Positions 54,095-63,103 of a stretch of 64,000 nt of DNA are shown here, piece by piece. The notes under the pieces were generated by a model. It saw only the letters and a list, made by a program, of their open reading frames with translations, did not search any database and was not told the origin of the DNA. Both the position numbers and the translations under genes were made by a program. The DNA lies in assembly GCF_004143485.2 (NCBI RefSeq), contig NZ_ML974132.1, forward strand, positions 124,001 to 188,000, written 5' to 3'. This stretch comes from Halorussus amylolyticus (GTDB taxonomy: Archaea; Halobacteriota; Halobacteria; Halobacteriales; Haladaptataceae). Each line of letters begins with the position of its first letter. Position 1 is the stretch's first letter.

Positions 54095-54595
54095 ATGGCG
54101 AAGTATTCCACGGGCGGGTCGTCCGGCGCGAGCGGCGGCGGCGCGTGCGAACTCTGCGGCAAGTCGAGCGATTCGCTGACCGAGGCCAACGTGGCCGGGG
54201 CGCAACTGGAGGTCTGTTCGGACTGCGCGACCCACAACGACAACGCGCAGACGAAACAGGAGACCAGCGACGAGGTCGAGCGAAATCGCCGCGCGGCTCA
54301 GAACACCGCGAAGGCCAGCGGCGTCTACAACGACGACTCCAGCCACTGGGAGGAGGAGGGCACGAACTACGACGACGACCCCCTGCCGTATCTGGTCCGG
54401 AACTACGGCGAGAACGTCGAGGAGGCCCGCCAAGAACAGGGCCTCCAACGGGAGGAACTCGCGGACGAACTCGACGTGTCGGAGAACGACCTGCTCGCGG
54501 TCGAGCAGGGCCGGGCGAATCAGGCGAACGTCGGCGGGTCGGTCGTCCGGGCGCTGGAAGAACGCCTCGACGTGACGCTCGTCGAGGAGGCGTGA
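54095..54595 (+). CDS. Multiprotein bridging factor 1 (MBF1) family HTH protein
   Basis: 166 residues from ATG 54095. N-terminal zinc ribbon (CELCGK and CSDCAT), then a Cro/C1-type HTH (VRNYGENVEEARQEQGLQRE, LADELDVSENDLLAVEQGR). In archaea MBF1 binds the basal transcription or ribosome machinery. Standard single-copy archaeal gene. Confidence 0.88.
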   Translation: MAKYSTGGSSGASGGGACELCGKSSDSLTEANVAGAQLEVCSDCATHNDNAQTKQETSDEVERNRRAAQNTAKASGVYNDDSSHWEEEGTNYDDDPLPYLVRNYGENVEEARQEQGLQREELADELDVSENDLLAVEQGRANQANVGGSVVRALEERLDVTLVEEA

Positions 54596-54621
54596 GGACC
54601 GGCGACGAGGAGCGGCGCGCT

Positions 54622-54845
54622 CGGTGACACAGCCGCCGGGAATCGGCCGGTGACACAAACAACGGGGTGGGAATGAAAGGGGCCGCCCGGTCGCGTGTAC
54701 GTGGTCGTCTGGCCGACCCCTATCCACGCCGGGTTGTGCGGAGAGGCGTGGATATGTCGGCCAGCGACCGCGACCGGGCGGGGGCTTTCTGGCTGTTCTA
54801 GATTCCAGTGTTTGCGGTGCAAAGCGACCGGGCAGGGGCTTTCAG
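54622..54845. repeat. Repeat locus 1: tandem CGGTGACAC units plus a long structured hairpin
   Basis: Two 26-base-spaced CGGTGACAC units (54622, 54648) precede a folded block. 54675-54694 pairs with 54770-54789 (17 of 20), and inside TGGCCGAC...ATCCACGCC pairs with GGCGTGGAT...GTCGGCCA. A second copy of the right arm (GCGACCGGGCAGGGGCTTTC) lies at about 54824-54843. No ORF is convincing. Related sequence is at 57309-57440. Confidence 0.7.
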
Positions 54846-54893
54846 GCCGAACCCACCACCAAATTCGAACACGATTCGTAGCGAGTCCCGAAA

Positions 54894-54900
54894 TTTTATT
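54894..54900 (+). promoter_or_regulatory. TATA box of the sugar isomerase gene
   Basis: TTTTATT centred 29 bases before ATG 54926. Confidence 0.5.
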
Positions 54901-54925
54901 CCCGTTACGAGTAGTGACTGAGAGT

Positions 54926-55894
54926 ATGGACATCGGCGTTCACACACCACCGCTGTACGGAGAGTCGTTCGAAGACGCGCTGGCGTACCTGCACGGTATC
55001 GGCGTGGATGCCGTCGAACCCGGCGTCGGCGGCTATCCGGGAGACACCCACATGCCGCGCGGGGAGTACCTGAACGACGACGACGCTCAGGCGGAACTCC
55101 ACGACCTGCTCGACGAGTACGAGATGCGCATCTCCGCGCTCGCGACCCACAACAATCCGCTCCACCCCGACGACGACACCGCGGCCGAGGCCGACACCGA
55201 ACTCCGGGAGGCCGTCGAACTAGCCGACCAACTCGGTGTCGATACCGTCACCTGCTTCTCGGGGCTTCCCGCGGGCGGCCCGAACGACGAGGTGCCGAAC
55301 TGGGTCACCGCGCCGTGGCCCGGCGAACACGCCGACGCCCACGAGTACCAGTGGGAGGAAGTCGCGATTCCGTACTGGTCGGACCTCGCCGAACACGCCG
55401 CCGACCACGGCGTGGACCTCGCCATCGAGATGCACCCCAACATGCTCGTCTACGAACCGACCGGCATGCTCCGCCTGCGCGAGGCGACCAACGAGCGCGT
55501 CGGCGCGAACTTCGACCCCAGCCACCTCTACTGGCAGGGAATCGACGTGACCGACGCCATCCGATTCTTGGGCGAACACGACGCAATCCACCACTTCCAC
55601 GCGAAGGACACCAAGGTGTACGACGCGAAGGCCCGGTACAAGGGCGTCCTCGACACTACGCCTTACGACGAGGAACCCGACCGCTCGTGGCTGTTCCGGT
55701 CGGTCGGCTACGGCCACGGCGAAGAGCACTGGAAGGACATCGTGAGCACCCTCCGGATGGTCGGGTACGACGGCGCGCTCTCCATCGAACACGAGGACTC
55801 GCTCACCAGTTCGAACGAGGGTCTCGAAAAGGCGGTCGGCATCCTTCAGCGCGCTATCTTCCGCGAGCAACCCGGCGAAGCGTACTGGGCCTGA
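54926..55894 (+). CDS. Sugar phosphate isomerase/epimerase (xylose isomerase-like TIM barrel)
   Basis: 322 residues from ATG 54926. ISALATHNNPLHPD, VDLAIEMHPNMLVYE, GANFDPSHLYWQGID, IHHFHAKDTKVYD and LSIEHEDSLTS give the metal-binding Glu/Asp/His set of the family. It probably isomerises or epimerises a sugar or inositol derivative; a Gfo/Idh/MocA dehydrogenase, a frequent functional partner, is at 61.9 kb. Confidence 0.86.
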   Translation: MDIGVHTPPLYGESFEDALAYLHGIGVDAVEPGVGGYPGDTHMPRGEYLNDDDAQAELHDLLDEYEMRISALATHNNPLHPDDDTAAEADTELREAVELADQLGVDTVTCFSGLPAGGPNDEVPNWVTAPWPGEHADAHEYQWEEVAIPYWSDLAEHAADHGVDLAIEMHPNMLVYEPTGMLRLREATNERVGANFDPSHLYWQGIDVTDAIRFLGEHDAIHHFHAKDTKVYDAKARYKGVLDTTPYDEEPDRSWLFRSVGYGHGEEHWKDIVSTLRMVGYDGALSIEHEDSLTSSNEGLEKAVGILQRAIFREQPGEAYWA

Positions 55895-55909
55895 AAAAGG
55901 AGCATTCGA

Positions 55910-56350
55910 TTACGCACTCGGGTCGAGCGCCTCGGGATACAGCGTTTCTTCGTCCGCAGCGAACGCGTCCGCGCGCTTCCAGACGCACTCGATGCGCTCG
56001 TCGAGGTCAGGTTCGTACCCCTCGAACGCGTCGCGCTCGTAGGGCCACGACTCGGCGATGTCGGCCTCGTAAAGTCGCGCCACTTCGTGTTCGGTCCGGC
56101 CGTCGTAGTCGAACACCTCCTCGTGGGTTTCGAGGTGCGAGACGTTCTCCACGGTGACGCCGAGTTCCTCGTCGAACTCCCGACGGAGTGCCTCGGCGCT
56201 GTGTTCGCCGAACTCGACGCCGCCGCCGAGGAGGTAGTAGAACGCATCCCCGTCAGCCCCGCCGGTCGTGTCTCGCTCGCGCGCGACGAGAATCTCGTCG
56301 CCGCGCCGAACGACCCCACGGGCGGAGACGCGGACGTGCCGGTCGGTCAT
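55910..56350 (-). CDS. NUDIX hydrolase
   Basis: 146 residues from ATG 56350. The Nudix box is complete: GGGVEFGEHSAEALRREFDE followed by ELGV. It hydrolyses a nucleoside diphosphate linked to another group; substrate unknown. Convergent with the isomerase, 15 bases apart. Confidence 0.9.
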   Translation of the reverse strand: MTDRHVRVSARGVVRRGDEILVARERDTTGGADGDAFYYLLGGGVEFGEHSAEALRREFDEELGVTVENVSHLETHEEVFDYDGRTEHEVARLYEADIAESWPYERDAFEGYEPDLDERIECVWKRADAFAADEETLYPEALDPSA

Positions 56351-56439
56351 ACTTCGTGTCGTCACGCTCGCACGAAAAACCGTTCGGCTCGGTTCTCTCG
56401 GCCGTCACCTTTCAGTCTCGGGAGCGCGATTTGTCGGGT

Positions 56440-56826
56440 ATGTCCGAATCCGACGACCTCACCGAACAGCTCACGAGCGCGTGCCGGACGGCCATCGGCG
56501 ACGAACTCCGGAGCATCACCTACTTCACCGAGGACGACGAGGACCAGATTTACCTGCGCAGCGACCTCGAATCCGGGGCCGACATCGTGGGCTTCGCCGA
56601 CAACGAGCGACTCGGCTTCCGGTCCCAGTCGACGTACCGGGAGACCGAACTCGGCGAATATCGGTTCACCATGCGGGTGTTCGACCGGGGATATCTCACC
56701 CGCGTCATCGTCGGCGACCACGGCGCGTTCGTGACCACCGACGAACTCGACATGGACCTGTTCAAGGAACTCGCGTCGGCGGTTCGGGGCGTGCTGGCCG
56801 AAACCGACCCCGAGGCGGCGGCCTGA
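56440..56826 (+). CDS. Conserved haloarchaeal protein, unknown (DUF7522-like)
   Basis: 128 residues from ATG 56440: TEQLTSACRTAIGDELRSI, then YRFTMRVFDRGYLTRVIVGD. A compact alpha/beta protein of a haloarchaeal family; function unknown. Confidence 0.62.
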   Translation: MSESDDLTEQLTSACRTAIGDELRSITYFTEDDEDQIYLRSDLESGADIVGFADNERLGFRSQSTYRETELGEYRFTMRVFDRGYLTRVIVGDHGAFVTTDELDMDLFKELASAVRGVLAETDPEAAA

Positions 56827-56885
56827 CCGCGAGACGAAACGCTTTCGACCGCCGCCCCCGCGAAACCGAGTGTGAGCGACCAATC

Positions 56886-57296
56886 GTGAGCTACGAACTT
56901 CGGGACCACACCGCCGACGTGGCCGTCGAGGCGACCGGCCCCACGCTCTCCGCAGCATTCTCGGCCACCGCCGACGGTCTCGCGGCCGCGATGTGCGACG
57001 AGCTACCGGACGCGGGCGACCAGTTCGAGTTCGAGGTCCGGGCCGAGGGTCGTGAAGCCCTGCTGTTCGACTACCTCGACCAACTCATCTACGAGCGCGA
57101 CGTGCGGGCGGTCCTCCCGGTGGACAACGACGCCGAAGTCCGGACGGAGGGCGACGAATGGGTCGTCGAAGCCAGCGCGCGCGGCGTCCCGCTCGCCGAG
57201 ATTTCGGCCCGCGAAATCAAGGCCGTCACCTACTCCGAGATGGCAATCGAGGAGATAGACGACGGGTGGCGCGCATACGTGGTCTTCGACGTGTGA
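56886..57296 (+). CDS. Archease, activator of RNA ligase RtcB
   Basis: 136 residues; GTG 56886 gives MSYELRDHTADVAVEATG, in which Asp of DHTAD and a later C-terminal Asp bind metal. Archease speeds guanylylation and turnover of RtcB, whose gene is the next one (57557). An intervening 260 bases hold repeat locus 2, an unusual separation. Confidence 0.92.
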   Translation: MSYELRDHTADVAVEATGPTLSAAFSATADGLAAAMCDELPDAGDQFEFEVRAEGREALLFDYLDQLIYERDVRAVLPVDNDAEVRTEGDEWVVEASARGVPLAEISAREIKAVTYSEMAIEEIDDGWRAYVVFDV

Positions 57297-57308
57297 GGCG
57301 ATTCCGGT

Positions 57309-57440
57309 CGGTGACACGGCCGCCGAGAAACGGCCGGTGACACAATCCACCGGAAAACGACCGGTGACACAAACTACGAAAACGGCAGGCCGACCAGTCT
57401 GCAGCGCGGGACCGAAAGGGACCGCCCAGTCACGGGGTCT
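57309..57440. repeat. Repeat locus 2: three CGGTGACAC tandem units and a diverged hairpin arm
   Basis: CGGTGACAC starts at 57309, 57335 and 57362 (26-27 base period). About 57412-57431, GAAAGGGACCGCCCAGTCAC resembles the left arm of locus 1 (17 of 20). The large inner hairpin of locus 1 is missing. No ORF is convincing in the 57297-57556 gap. Confidence 0.65.
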
Positions 57441-57556
57441 CTGTTGTTTTTGCTCCCGTCGTTCGTCGTCGGCAGTCCGTTCCAAGCCCTCCGAGTCTCC
57501 ATCCTCTCGAAACGAATGGCGAAACGTATTCCGGCGCGAACCGCGAACGACTACGC

Positions 57557-59017
57557 ATGACCACTTACGAGGCGGGCGACGTGACGCTCCACCAGATTCG
57601 GGAGTTCGTCTGGGAGATTCCCCAAGAGGGAGACATGCGCGCTCCCGCGCGCGTGCTGGCGAGCGAGGCCCTGCTCGACGAAATCTCGGAAGACAAGACC
57701 CTCCAGCAGTTGAAGAACTCGACCCACCTGCCGGGCGTCCGCAAGTACGCGGTCTGCATGCCCGACGGTCATCAGGGGTACGGCTTTCCGGTCGGCGGCG
57801 TGGCCGGAATCGACACCGAGGAGGGGTGTATTTCGCCGGGGGCTGTCGGCTACGACATAAATTGCGGCGTCAGGATGATGAAAACGAACCTCTCCTACGA
57901 CGACGTCCAGGGCCGCGAGGAGGAACTCGTGGACAGCCTGTTCGCCAACATCCCCTCCGGACTCGGCGGGGGCGGGGTCGTGGAGGGCGACATCGACGCC
58001 GTCGAGGCCATCCTCGACCGCGGGATGGAGTGGGCGCTCGAAGAGGGGTACGCGGTCGAAGAGGACTTGGCTCACTGCGAGGACGAGGGCGTGCGCCCCG
58101 AATCGGACCCCTCGAAGGTGTCTCAGAAGGCCAAAGACAGGGGCAAGAACCAAATCGGGAGTCTCGGGTCGGGCAACCACTTCCTCGAAGTCCAGCGCGT
58201 GACCGACACCTACCTCGACGACGTGGCCGACGCCTACGGACTGGCGGAGGACCAAATCGTCGTCCTCATCCACTGCGGGAGCAGAGGACTGGGCCATCAG
58301 GTCTGCACCGACTATCTCCGGAGCATCGAGAAGGCCCACTCGGGCCTGCTCGACCAACTCCCCGACAAGGAACTCGCGGCCGCGCCCGCCGGAAGCCAAC
58401 TCGCCGAGGACTACTACGGCGCGATGGGCGCGTGCATCAACTTCGCGTGGGTGAACCGCCAGCTCATCATGCACCGAACCCGGAAGGTGTTCGAGCGCGT
58501 GTTCGGGAGCGACTGGGAGACGCTCGGGATGGACCTGCTGTACGACGTGGCGCACAACATCGCGAAGAAGGAGACGCATGAAGTGGAGGGCGGCGAGGAG
58601 CGCGAACTCTACGTCCACCGGAAGGGCGCGACCAGAGCCTTCCCCGCGGGCCACCCCGAGGTTCCGGGCGCGTACCTCGACGTGGGTCAGCCAATCATCA
58701 TCCCCGGAAGCATGGGCGCGGGAAGCTACGTCCTCCGGGGCGGCGAGGAGTCGATGGACCTCACGTTCGGTTCGACCGCCCACGGCGCGGGCCGGGTCAT
58801 GAGCCGAACGCAGGCCAAGCAGGACTTTTGGGGCGGCGACGTGCAGGACGACCTCGAACAGCAGCACATCTACGTCAAGGCTCAGAGCGGTGCGACCGTC
58901 GCCGAGGAAGCGCCGGGCGTCTACAAGGACGTGGACGAGGTGGTCCGGGTCTCGGACGCGCTCGGAATCGGAGATAAGGTGGCCCGGACGTTCCCCGTGT
59001 GTAACATCAAGGGGTAG
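57557..59017 (+). CDS. rtcB: RNA-splicing ligase RtcB
   Basis: 486 residues. PDGHQGYGFPVGGVAG, YDINCGVRMM (metal Cys), GSGNHFLEVQ, IHCGSRGLGHQV and STAHGAGRVMSR (His guanylylated) are all intact. It joins 2',3'-cyclic phosphate and 5'-OH RNA ends, as in tRNA exon ligation after intron removal, using GTP and Mn2+. Archease is upstream. Confidence 0.96.
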   Translation: MTTYEAGDVTLHQIREFVWEIPQEGDMRAPARVLASEALLDEISEDKTLQQLKNSTHLPGVRKYAVCMPDGHQGYGFPVGGVAGIDTEEGCISPGAVGYDINCGVRMMKTNLSYDDVQGREEELVDSLFANIPSGLGGGGVVEGDIDAVEAILDRGMEWALEEGYAVEEDLAHCEDEGVRPESDPSKVSQKAKDRGKNQIGSLGSGNHFLEVQRVTDTYLDDVADAYGLAEDQIVVLIHCGSRGLGHQVCTDYLRSIEKAHSGLLDQLPDKELAAAPAGSQLAEDYYGAMGACINFAWVNRQLIMHRTRKVFERVFGSDWETLGMDLLYDVAHNIAKKETHEVEGGEERELYVHRKGATRAFPAGHPEVPGAYLDVGQPIIIPGSMGAGSYVLRGGEESMDLTFGSTAHGAGRVMSRTQAKQDFWGGDVQDDLEQQHIYVKAQSGATVAEEAPGVYKDVDEVVRVSDALGIGDKVARTFPVCNIKG

Positions 59018-59068
59018 TCTCGGCCCACCGCCGACACGCTGATTGAGACGACTGCTGTACCGGCCGGT

Positions 59069-59305
59069 ATGAGTCTCGTCACGGCCGTCGTCGTCTTCGT
59101 CGTCGGATTCCTCTCGGGCACCGTCGTCCGGTGGTTCGCCGGACTCGCCGCTATCGCGGCGCTCGTCCTCGTCCTGCTCGGCGCGACCACGCCCGATATC
59201 GGCCTCGTGAGCTACGTCCTCGAACGGTACTACCTCGGCAACGAACTCCTGTTTCTCTCGGGGTTCCTGTTCGGAATCGCGGCGAACGGGCAAGAAGAGT
59301 CGTGA
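59069..59305 (+). CDS. Small two-span membrane protein
   Basis: 78 residues; hydrophobic segments ~4-40 and 55-72, short acidic C-terminus. No family known. Confidence 0.55.
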   Translation: MSLVTAVVVFVVGFLSGTVVRWFAGLAAIAALVLVLLGATTPDIGLVSYVLERYYLGNELLFLSGFLFGIAANGQEES

Positions 59306-59383
59306 CGACGGGATTGCAAATCGACCAATCGCTCGCGGCTTTCCACCCGATTTCGCGACCTGCCACAGACCACGGGATGCGCC

Positions 59384-59489
59384 GCGCGTTCGGTCGCGCC
59401 CGCAGTGGCGCGACCGAACGCGCACGCGGGGAGGCACGGGGGCGCGGTGCGGTTGCGGGGCGGAGCTGTGCGGTTCTCATAGGTACCGG
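59384..59489. repeat. Dispersed inverted-repeat family, copy C (right-type end)
   Basis: Contains a 16-17-bp perfect hairpin (59385-59400 with 59407-59422, loop CGCAGT), then GGTGCGG and GCTGTGCGGTTCTCATAGGT, matching the right end of copy E. The remaining 59306-59620 gap also has a 16-base tandem pair (59531-59562). Confidence 0.6.
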
Positions 59490-59530
59490 AGGTAGCTAGC
59501 TTCACCGGAAAAACAGCGAACTGCGACAAA

Positions 59531-59562
59531 AGAAACAGCAGACATCAGAAACAGCAGACGCC
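59531..59562. repeat. Two tandem 16-base units
   Basis: AGAAACAGCAGACATC (59531-59546) and AGAAACAGCAGACGCC (59547-59562). Confidence 0.6.
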
Positions 59563-59620
59563 ACCAGAACAAGCCACAATCACGACGCTACCCACCGACA
59601 ACACAAAACGAAATCACGAT

Positions 59621-59962
59621 TCACGGCTTGAAGTCAAACCGCGGCCCGTCGTCCTCGTCATCCGACCGCGAAATCGACGGCGAAGGCGGTCGGAATTCCC
59701 CGACTTGTCGGGGTTCGACCTCCTCGCCGTCCTCGTACTTCACGAAGTTCAGGTAGTAGACTTCGCCACAGCCTTCGCCCTCGGTTTCCGGGCCGCCGCA
59801 GACGATTTCGACGCCGTCGGTGTCTTCGAAGTCCTCGTAGGTGGCGGCGTACTCCCATCCGTCCAGCGGCGTCGGCGTCACCGACTTGTCCGCGAGGTAG
59901 GCGTCGCGTTCGAGCGTGGCGATGGCCTTGCACCGCGGGCAGTAGTACCGGACCTCGGTCAT
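59621..59962 (-). CDS. Zinc-ribbon-like small haloarchaeal protein
   Basis: 113 residues from ATG 59962 (MTEVRYYCPRCKAIATLERD). Two Cys near the start (CPRC) and VCGGPETEGEGCGEVYYLNF supply a four-Cys ligand set. C-terminal tail acidic and disordered. Function unknown. Confidence 0.65.
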   Translation of the reverse strand: MTEVRYYCPRCKAIATLERDAYLADKSVTPTPLDGWEYAATYEDFEDTDGVEIVCGGPETEGEGCGEVYYLNFVKYEDGEEVEPRQVGEFRPPSPSISRSDDEDDGPRFDFKP

Positions 59963-59994
59963 CGAACGGAGGTACGGCGTGCGACCACTTAACC

Positions 59995-60267
59995 TCAGTC
60001 GCTCCGGTGGAGGAGTTCGATGCCGGTGAATCGGGCCACGAGACGCTCTGTCAGTAGTCCGAGAGCCACGACGCCGAACGAGAACGCGACGAACAGGCCG
60101 ACGACTTGGAGGCTCTCGACGCTGCTCGCGCTCGAAACGCCGACGAACAGCACCAGGAGGACGGTGCCCAGCAGCCAAATCGGGACGACGAACCACTTGA
60201 GTATCCAATGGTCGTCGAGAAAGCCGCTCACTGCCCGAACCCCACCCGCCACTGTTGACAGAACCAT
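59995..60267 (-). CDS. Two-span small membrane protein
   Basis: 90 residues from ATG 60267. Hydrophobic segments ~24-45 and 55-78. Lies 33 bases upstream of the zinc-ribbon gene on the same strand and divergent from the eIF2B-like gene. Confidence 0.5.
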   Translation of the reverse strand: MVLSTVAGGVRAVSGFLDDHWILKWFVVPIWLLGTVLLVLFVGVSSASSVESLQVVGLFVAFSFGVVALGLLTERLVARFTGIELLHRSD

Positions 60268-60384
60268 AATAGGTGTGCGAATCCGCGTCGGTATAACTGT
60301 TTGCCACCAGTCACGTTCGGCGTCGGTCGAGTCGCTTCGTTCGGTCCCGGAAAGCCTATCCTCCCGAGGAGAGACGTACGAAGT

Positions 60385-61236
60385 ATGATAGACGAGACGG
60401 TCGAGGAGATTCGCGAGATGCAGACGCACAGTTCCTCCGTCGTCGCCGTGAAGGCCGCTACCGCGCTCGAAGAACTGTGCGCTCGGGAGTTCGCCTCGGT
60501 CGAGGAGTTCGAGCGCGACCTCGAACGGAACTCCTCGGCGCTCCGTCGTGCGAACACCTCCCACGCCTCGCTGGTGACGACCCAGCGCGCCATCGTCTCG
60601 ATGGTCGCCGACGACGGTTCCGAGACGGTCGAGGAAGCGAAAGACCGACTCCGCGCCGCGGTCGAGGAGGTCGTCGAGCAGGTCGAGACCGCCAAGCGCC
60701 GGGCCGCCGGAAACGCGCTGGAGTTCATCGACGACGGGATGACGATTCTGACCCACGACTACTCTTCGACCGTGCTGGAGGCCATCGAGCGCGCCGCGGC
60801 CGACGGCGCGTACCTCGACGTGTACGTGACCGAGGCCCGGCCGCGGTACCTCGGCCGGAAGACCGCCCGCACGCTCGCGGCGTACGACCGGGTGGACGCC
60901 CACCTCGTGGTGGACGGCGCGTGCGGTCACTTTCTCCCCGAGTGCGACCGCGTGTTCCTCGGCATGGACTGCATCGTGGGCGACACCCTCTACAATCGCG
61001 TGGGGACGTTCCCGCTGGCCGCGACCGCCGAGGAGGTCGGCGTCCCGGTCACGGTGGTCGGGTCGTCGGCGAAGTTGGTGGGTGAGGGATTCCGGTTCGA
61101 GAACGATTTCCGGTCGCCGAGCGAGGTGCTGCTGGAACCGGCGGAGGGCTTCTCGGTCGAGAACCCGGCCTACGACGCGACTCCGACCGACCTGCTGGAC
61201 ACGGTCGTGACCGACGAGGGCGTGCGAGAACCGTAG
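60385..61236 (+). CDS. eIF2B/ribose-1,5-bisphosphate isomerase-like family protein
   Basis: 283 residues from ATG 60385. C-terminal Rossmann half shows DVYVTEARPRYLGRKTAR, LVVDGACGHFLPECDRVFLG and PVTVVGSSAKLV, the IF2B/e2b2 pattern. Shorter than the archaeal ribose-1,5-bisphosphate isomerase. It may be a sugar isomerase or a regulator; the eIF2B name reflects homology only, as archaea lack the eIF2B complex. Confidence 0.8.
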   Translation: MIDETVEEIREMQTHSSSVVAVKAATALEELCAREFASVEEFERDLERNSSALRRANTSHASLVTTQRAIVSMVADDGSETVEEAKDRLRAAVEEVVEQVETAKRRAAGNALEFIDDGMTILTHDYSSTVLEAIERAAADGAYLDVYVTEARPRYLGRKTARTLAAYDRVDAHLVVDGACGHFLPECDRVFLGMDCIVGDTLYNRVGTFPLAATAEEVGVPVTVVGSSAKLVGEGFRFENDFRSPSEVLLEPAEGFSVENPAYDATPTDLLDTVVTDEGVREP

Positions 61237-61248
61237 GTCGGGAATCGA

Positions 61249-61296
61249 GCGAAGTCGGGGTCGGGCGAAGTCGGGGTCGGGCGAAGTCGGGGTCGG
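61249..61296. repeat. Three tandem 16-base units behind a stop codon
   Basis: GCGAAGTCGGGGTCGG three times (61249-61264, 61265-61280, 61281-61296), 12 bases after the eIF2B-like stop at 61236 and 5 bases before the convergent gene end at 61302. Confidence 0.8.
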
Positions 61297-61301
61297 GCGA
61301 A

Positions 61302-61517
61302 CTACTCGCGAGTCTCCTCGTAGAGCGACTTCGCTTCGTCGGGCGTCACGGTCTGCCACTCGCCGTCGATTCGGACCTGAACCATTCCCTCGGGGATTTC
61401 GGCGTCTACTTCCTCGACGTGGGCGTCGGCGAGGTGGTCGCGGTACTGCTCGCGGGCGGCCGTCTCGGAGGGGGCGAACGCGGTCCACCGACAGCCGGGT
61501 TGGTCGCATCGAAGCAT
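61302..61517 (-). CDS. Small zinc-finger protein
   Basis: 71 residues: CDQPGCRWTAFAPSETAAR and HLADAH give a Cys2-His2-type finger near the N-terminus (Cys4, Cys9, His28, His33). The second half is a beta hairpin (VQVRIDGEWQTVT). Haloarchaea carry many such small fingers; function unknown. Confidence 0.65.
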   Translation of the reverse strand: MLRCDQPGCRWTAFAPSETAAREQYRDHLADAHVEEVDAEIPEGMVQVRIDGEWQTVTPDEAKSLYEETRE

Positions 61518-61664
61518 TCTGTTCGCCGGGAGTCAGCAAGTGGGGATAAGTCTTCGTAAACGGCTGAGGTGCGTTGTCCGGAGAGCGGTTTTTCCTCGGT
61601 CGAAGCGTTCTGCTTGCCTGCTATTTGCTGTGATTGCTTATTTTCTAACGAAGCGTCCTGCTCG

Positions 61665-61803
61665 CACGTCACCTGTGAAACCGCACCGCGACCGCAGGCC
61701 ACATCCCTCCCCAACCGATTCGCTCACTCCCTTCGGTCGTTCGCTCATCCCTCGCGCGCTTTGGGCGCAACGCCAAACCGCGGCGTTGCGCCAGCGCGCG
61801 CCG
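61665..61803. repeat. Dispersed inverted-repeat family, copy D (left half)
   Basis: Begins CACGTCACCTGTGAAACCGC, then ACCGCAGGCCACATCCCTCC, CCAACCGATTCGCTC, TCATCCCTCGCGCG, and the hairpin 61764-61792 with 11-bp arms and loop AAACCGC, as in copy A. The right half of the element is missing. It occupies most of the 61518-61851 gap. Confidence 0.7.
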
Positions 61804-61851
61804 ACGAGAAAAAGACGAGACGCAAAAAACGCAGAGGACGGAATCTCGACC

Positions 61852-62958
61852 CTACTTTACGTCCACCCACTCGCCGCGCTCGTCGCTCTCCTCGATGGCC
61901 GCGAGCGCGCGCTGGACCGCGAGGCCGTCGTGGAAGTCGGGGTGGTAGTCGTCGCGGTCCTCCGCGACGGCACTCAGGAACTCCGCGTTCTCGTGGACGA
62001 AGGTGTGTTCCCACCCGATGACGTGGCCCGGCGGCCACCAGTGGTCCACGTAGGGGTCGGACTCGTCGGTCACGAGAACCGTCTCGTAGCCCCTGCTGTC
62101 GTCCCTGAGGACTTCGAGTTCGTTGAGGCGTTCGAGTGAGAACTTCAGGCTCCCCTCCGAGCCGTGGACCTCGATGGTGTGGTCGTTCTTGTGCCCGTTG
62201 GCGAATCGCGAGGCCTCGAACGTCGCCATCACGTCGCCCTCCAGTTCGGCCTGCGCGGAGTAGGCGTCGTCAACCGTGACCGGGCGCGTTTCGCCTTCTT
62301 CACCCTCGACCGGACGCTCGTCCACGAACGTCCGGAGGTGGCCCGACACGCGTTCCACGTCACCGACGAGGAAGCGCGCGAGGTCGATGGTGTGCGCGCC
62401 GAGGTCGCCGAGCGCGCCGCTCCCGGCCATCTCGGCGTTGTTGCGCCACGACCACGGGGCCTCGGGGTCCACCAGCCAGTCCTGCAGGTAGCGCCCGCGG
62501 AAGTGGTGAACCTCGCCGAGTTCGCCGTCCTCGATGAGGTTCTTCGCGTACCGAATCGCCGGGACGAACCGATAGTTGAACGCGGTCGCAGTCGGCACGC
62601 CCGCCGACTCGGCCGCCTCGGCCATCGCTTCGGCGCTTTCGAGGTCGTTGGCGAGCGGCTTTTCCGAGAGGACGGGCGTCCCGGCTTCGAGCGCCGCGAT
62701 GGAGGGTTCGGCGTGGACGTGATTCGGTCCGAGATTGTAGAAGGCGTCTACTTCGTCTACGACCTCGCGCCAGTCGGTCGCGGTCTGCGCGAATCCGAGT
62801 CGGTCGGCGGCGTCGTTCAGTGCCGCCTCGTCGCGGCCCACGAGGACGTGGCGTTCGACCGCCGGGGCCTCCGGGAAGAACATCGGCAGGCGAGCGAGCG
62901 CGTTCGCGTGGGCTTTGCCCATGAATCGGTAGCCGAGGACTCCGACTTTCAGCGTCAT
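61852..62958 (-). CDS. Gfo/Idh/MocA-family oxidoreductase
   Basis: 368 residues. NAD-binding start MTLKVGVLGYRFMGKAHANA; SEKPLANDL is the family EKP motif (catalytic Lys). GDLGAHTIDLARFLVGDV is the substrate-side His motif. It oxidises a sugar, inositol or related alcohol with NAD(P); the sugar isomerase at 54.9 kb could be a pathway partner. Confidence 0.88.
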   Translation of the reverse strand: MTLKVGVLGYRFMGKAHANALARLPMFFPEAPAVERHVLVGRDEAALNDAADRLGFAQTATDWREVVDEVDAFYNLGPNHVHAEPSIAALEAGTPVLSEKPLANDLESAEAMAEAAESAGVPTATAFNYRFVPAIRYAKNLIEDGELGEVHHFRGRYLQDWLVDPEAPWSWRNNAEMAGSGALGDLGAHTIDLARFLVGDVERVSGHLRTFVDERPVEGEEGETRPVTVDDAYSAQAELEGDVMATFEASRFANGHKNDHTIEVHGSEGSLKFSLERLNELEVLRDDSRGYETVLVTDESDPYVDHWWPPGHVIGWEHTFVHENAEFLSAVAEDRDDYHPDFHDGLAVQRALAAIEESDERGEWVDVK

Positions 62959-63103
62959 GTCGGTTTGTACTTCCGGCAGGGGCTTAGTATTTCAGGATTG
63001 AATTAATTTGTGTGGAGTTGGGTGGTGTGGGTTTGGTGTTTTTCCCGACCGCTTCGGCTTCTGTGAGAGATTTCCGACCGCTTCGACTTCTCGCACGGTA
63101 CAA

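Noticed and set aside
54695-54925. Extended N-terminus of the sugar isomerase with Cys-rich sequence
   Set aside because: It is translation of repeat locus 1; ATG 54926 has a TATA box at the right distance and starts the TIM barrel.
57309-57376. CRISPR-like array (CGGTGACAC every 26-27 bases)
   Set aside because: Only three units, the whole unit is repeated rather than repeat plus unique spacer, and no cas genes are in the window.
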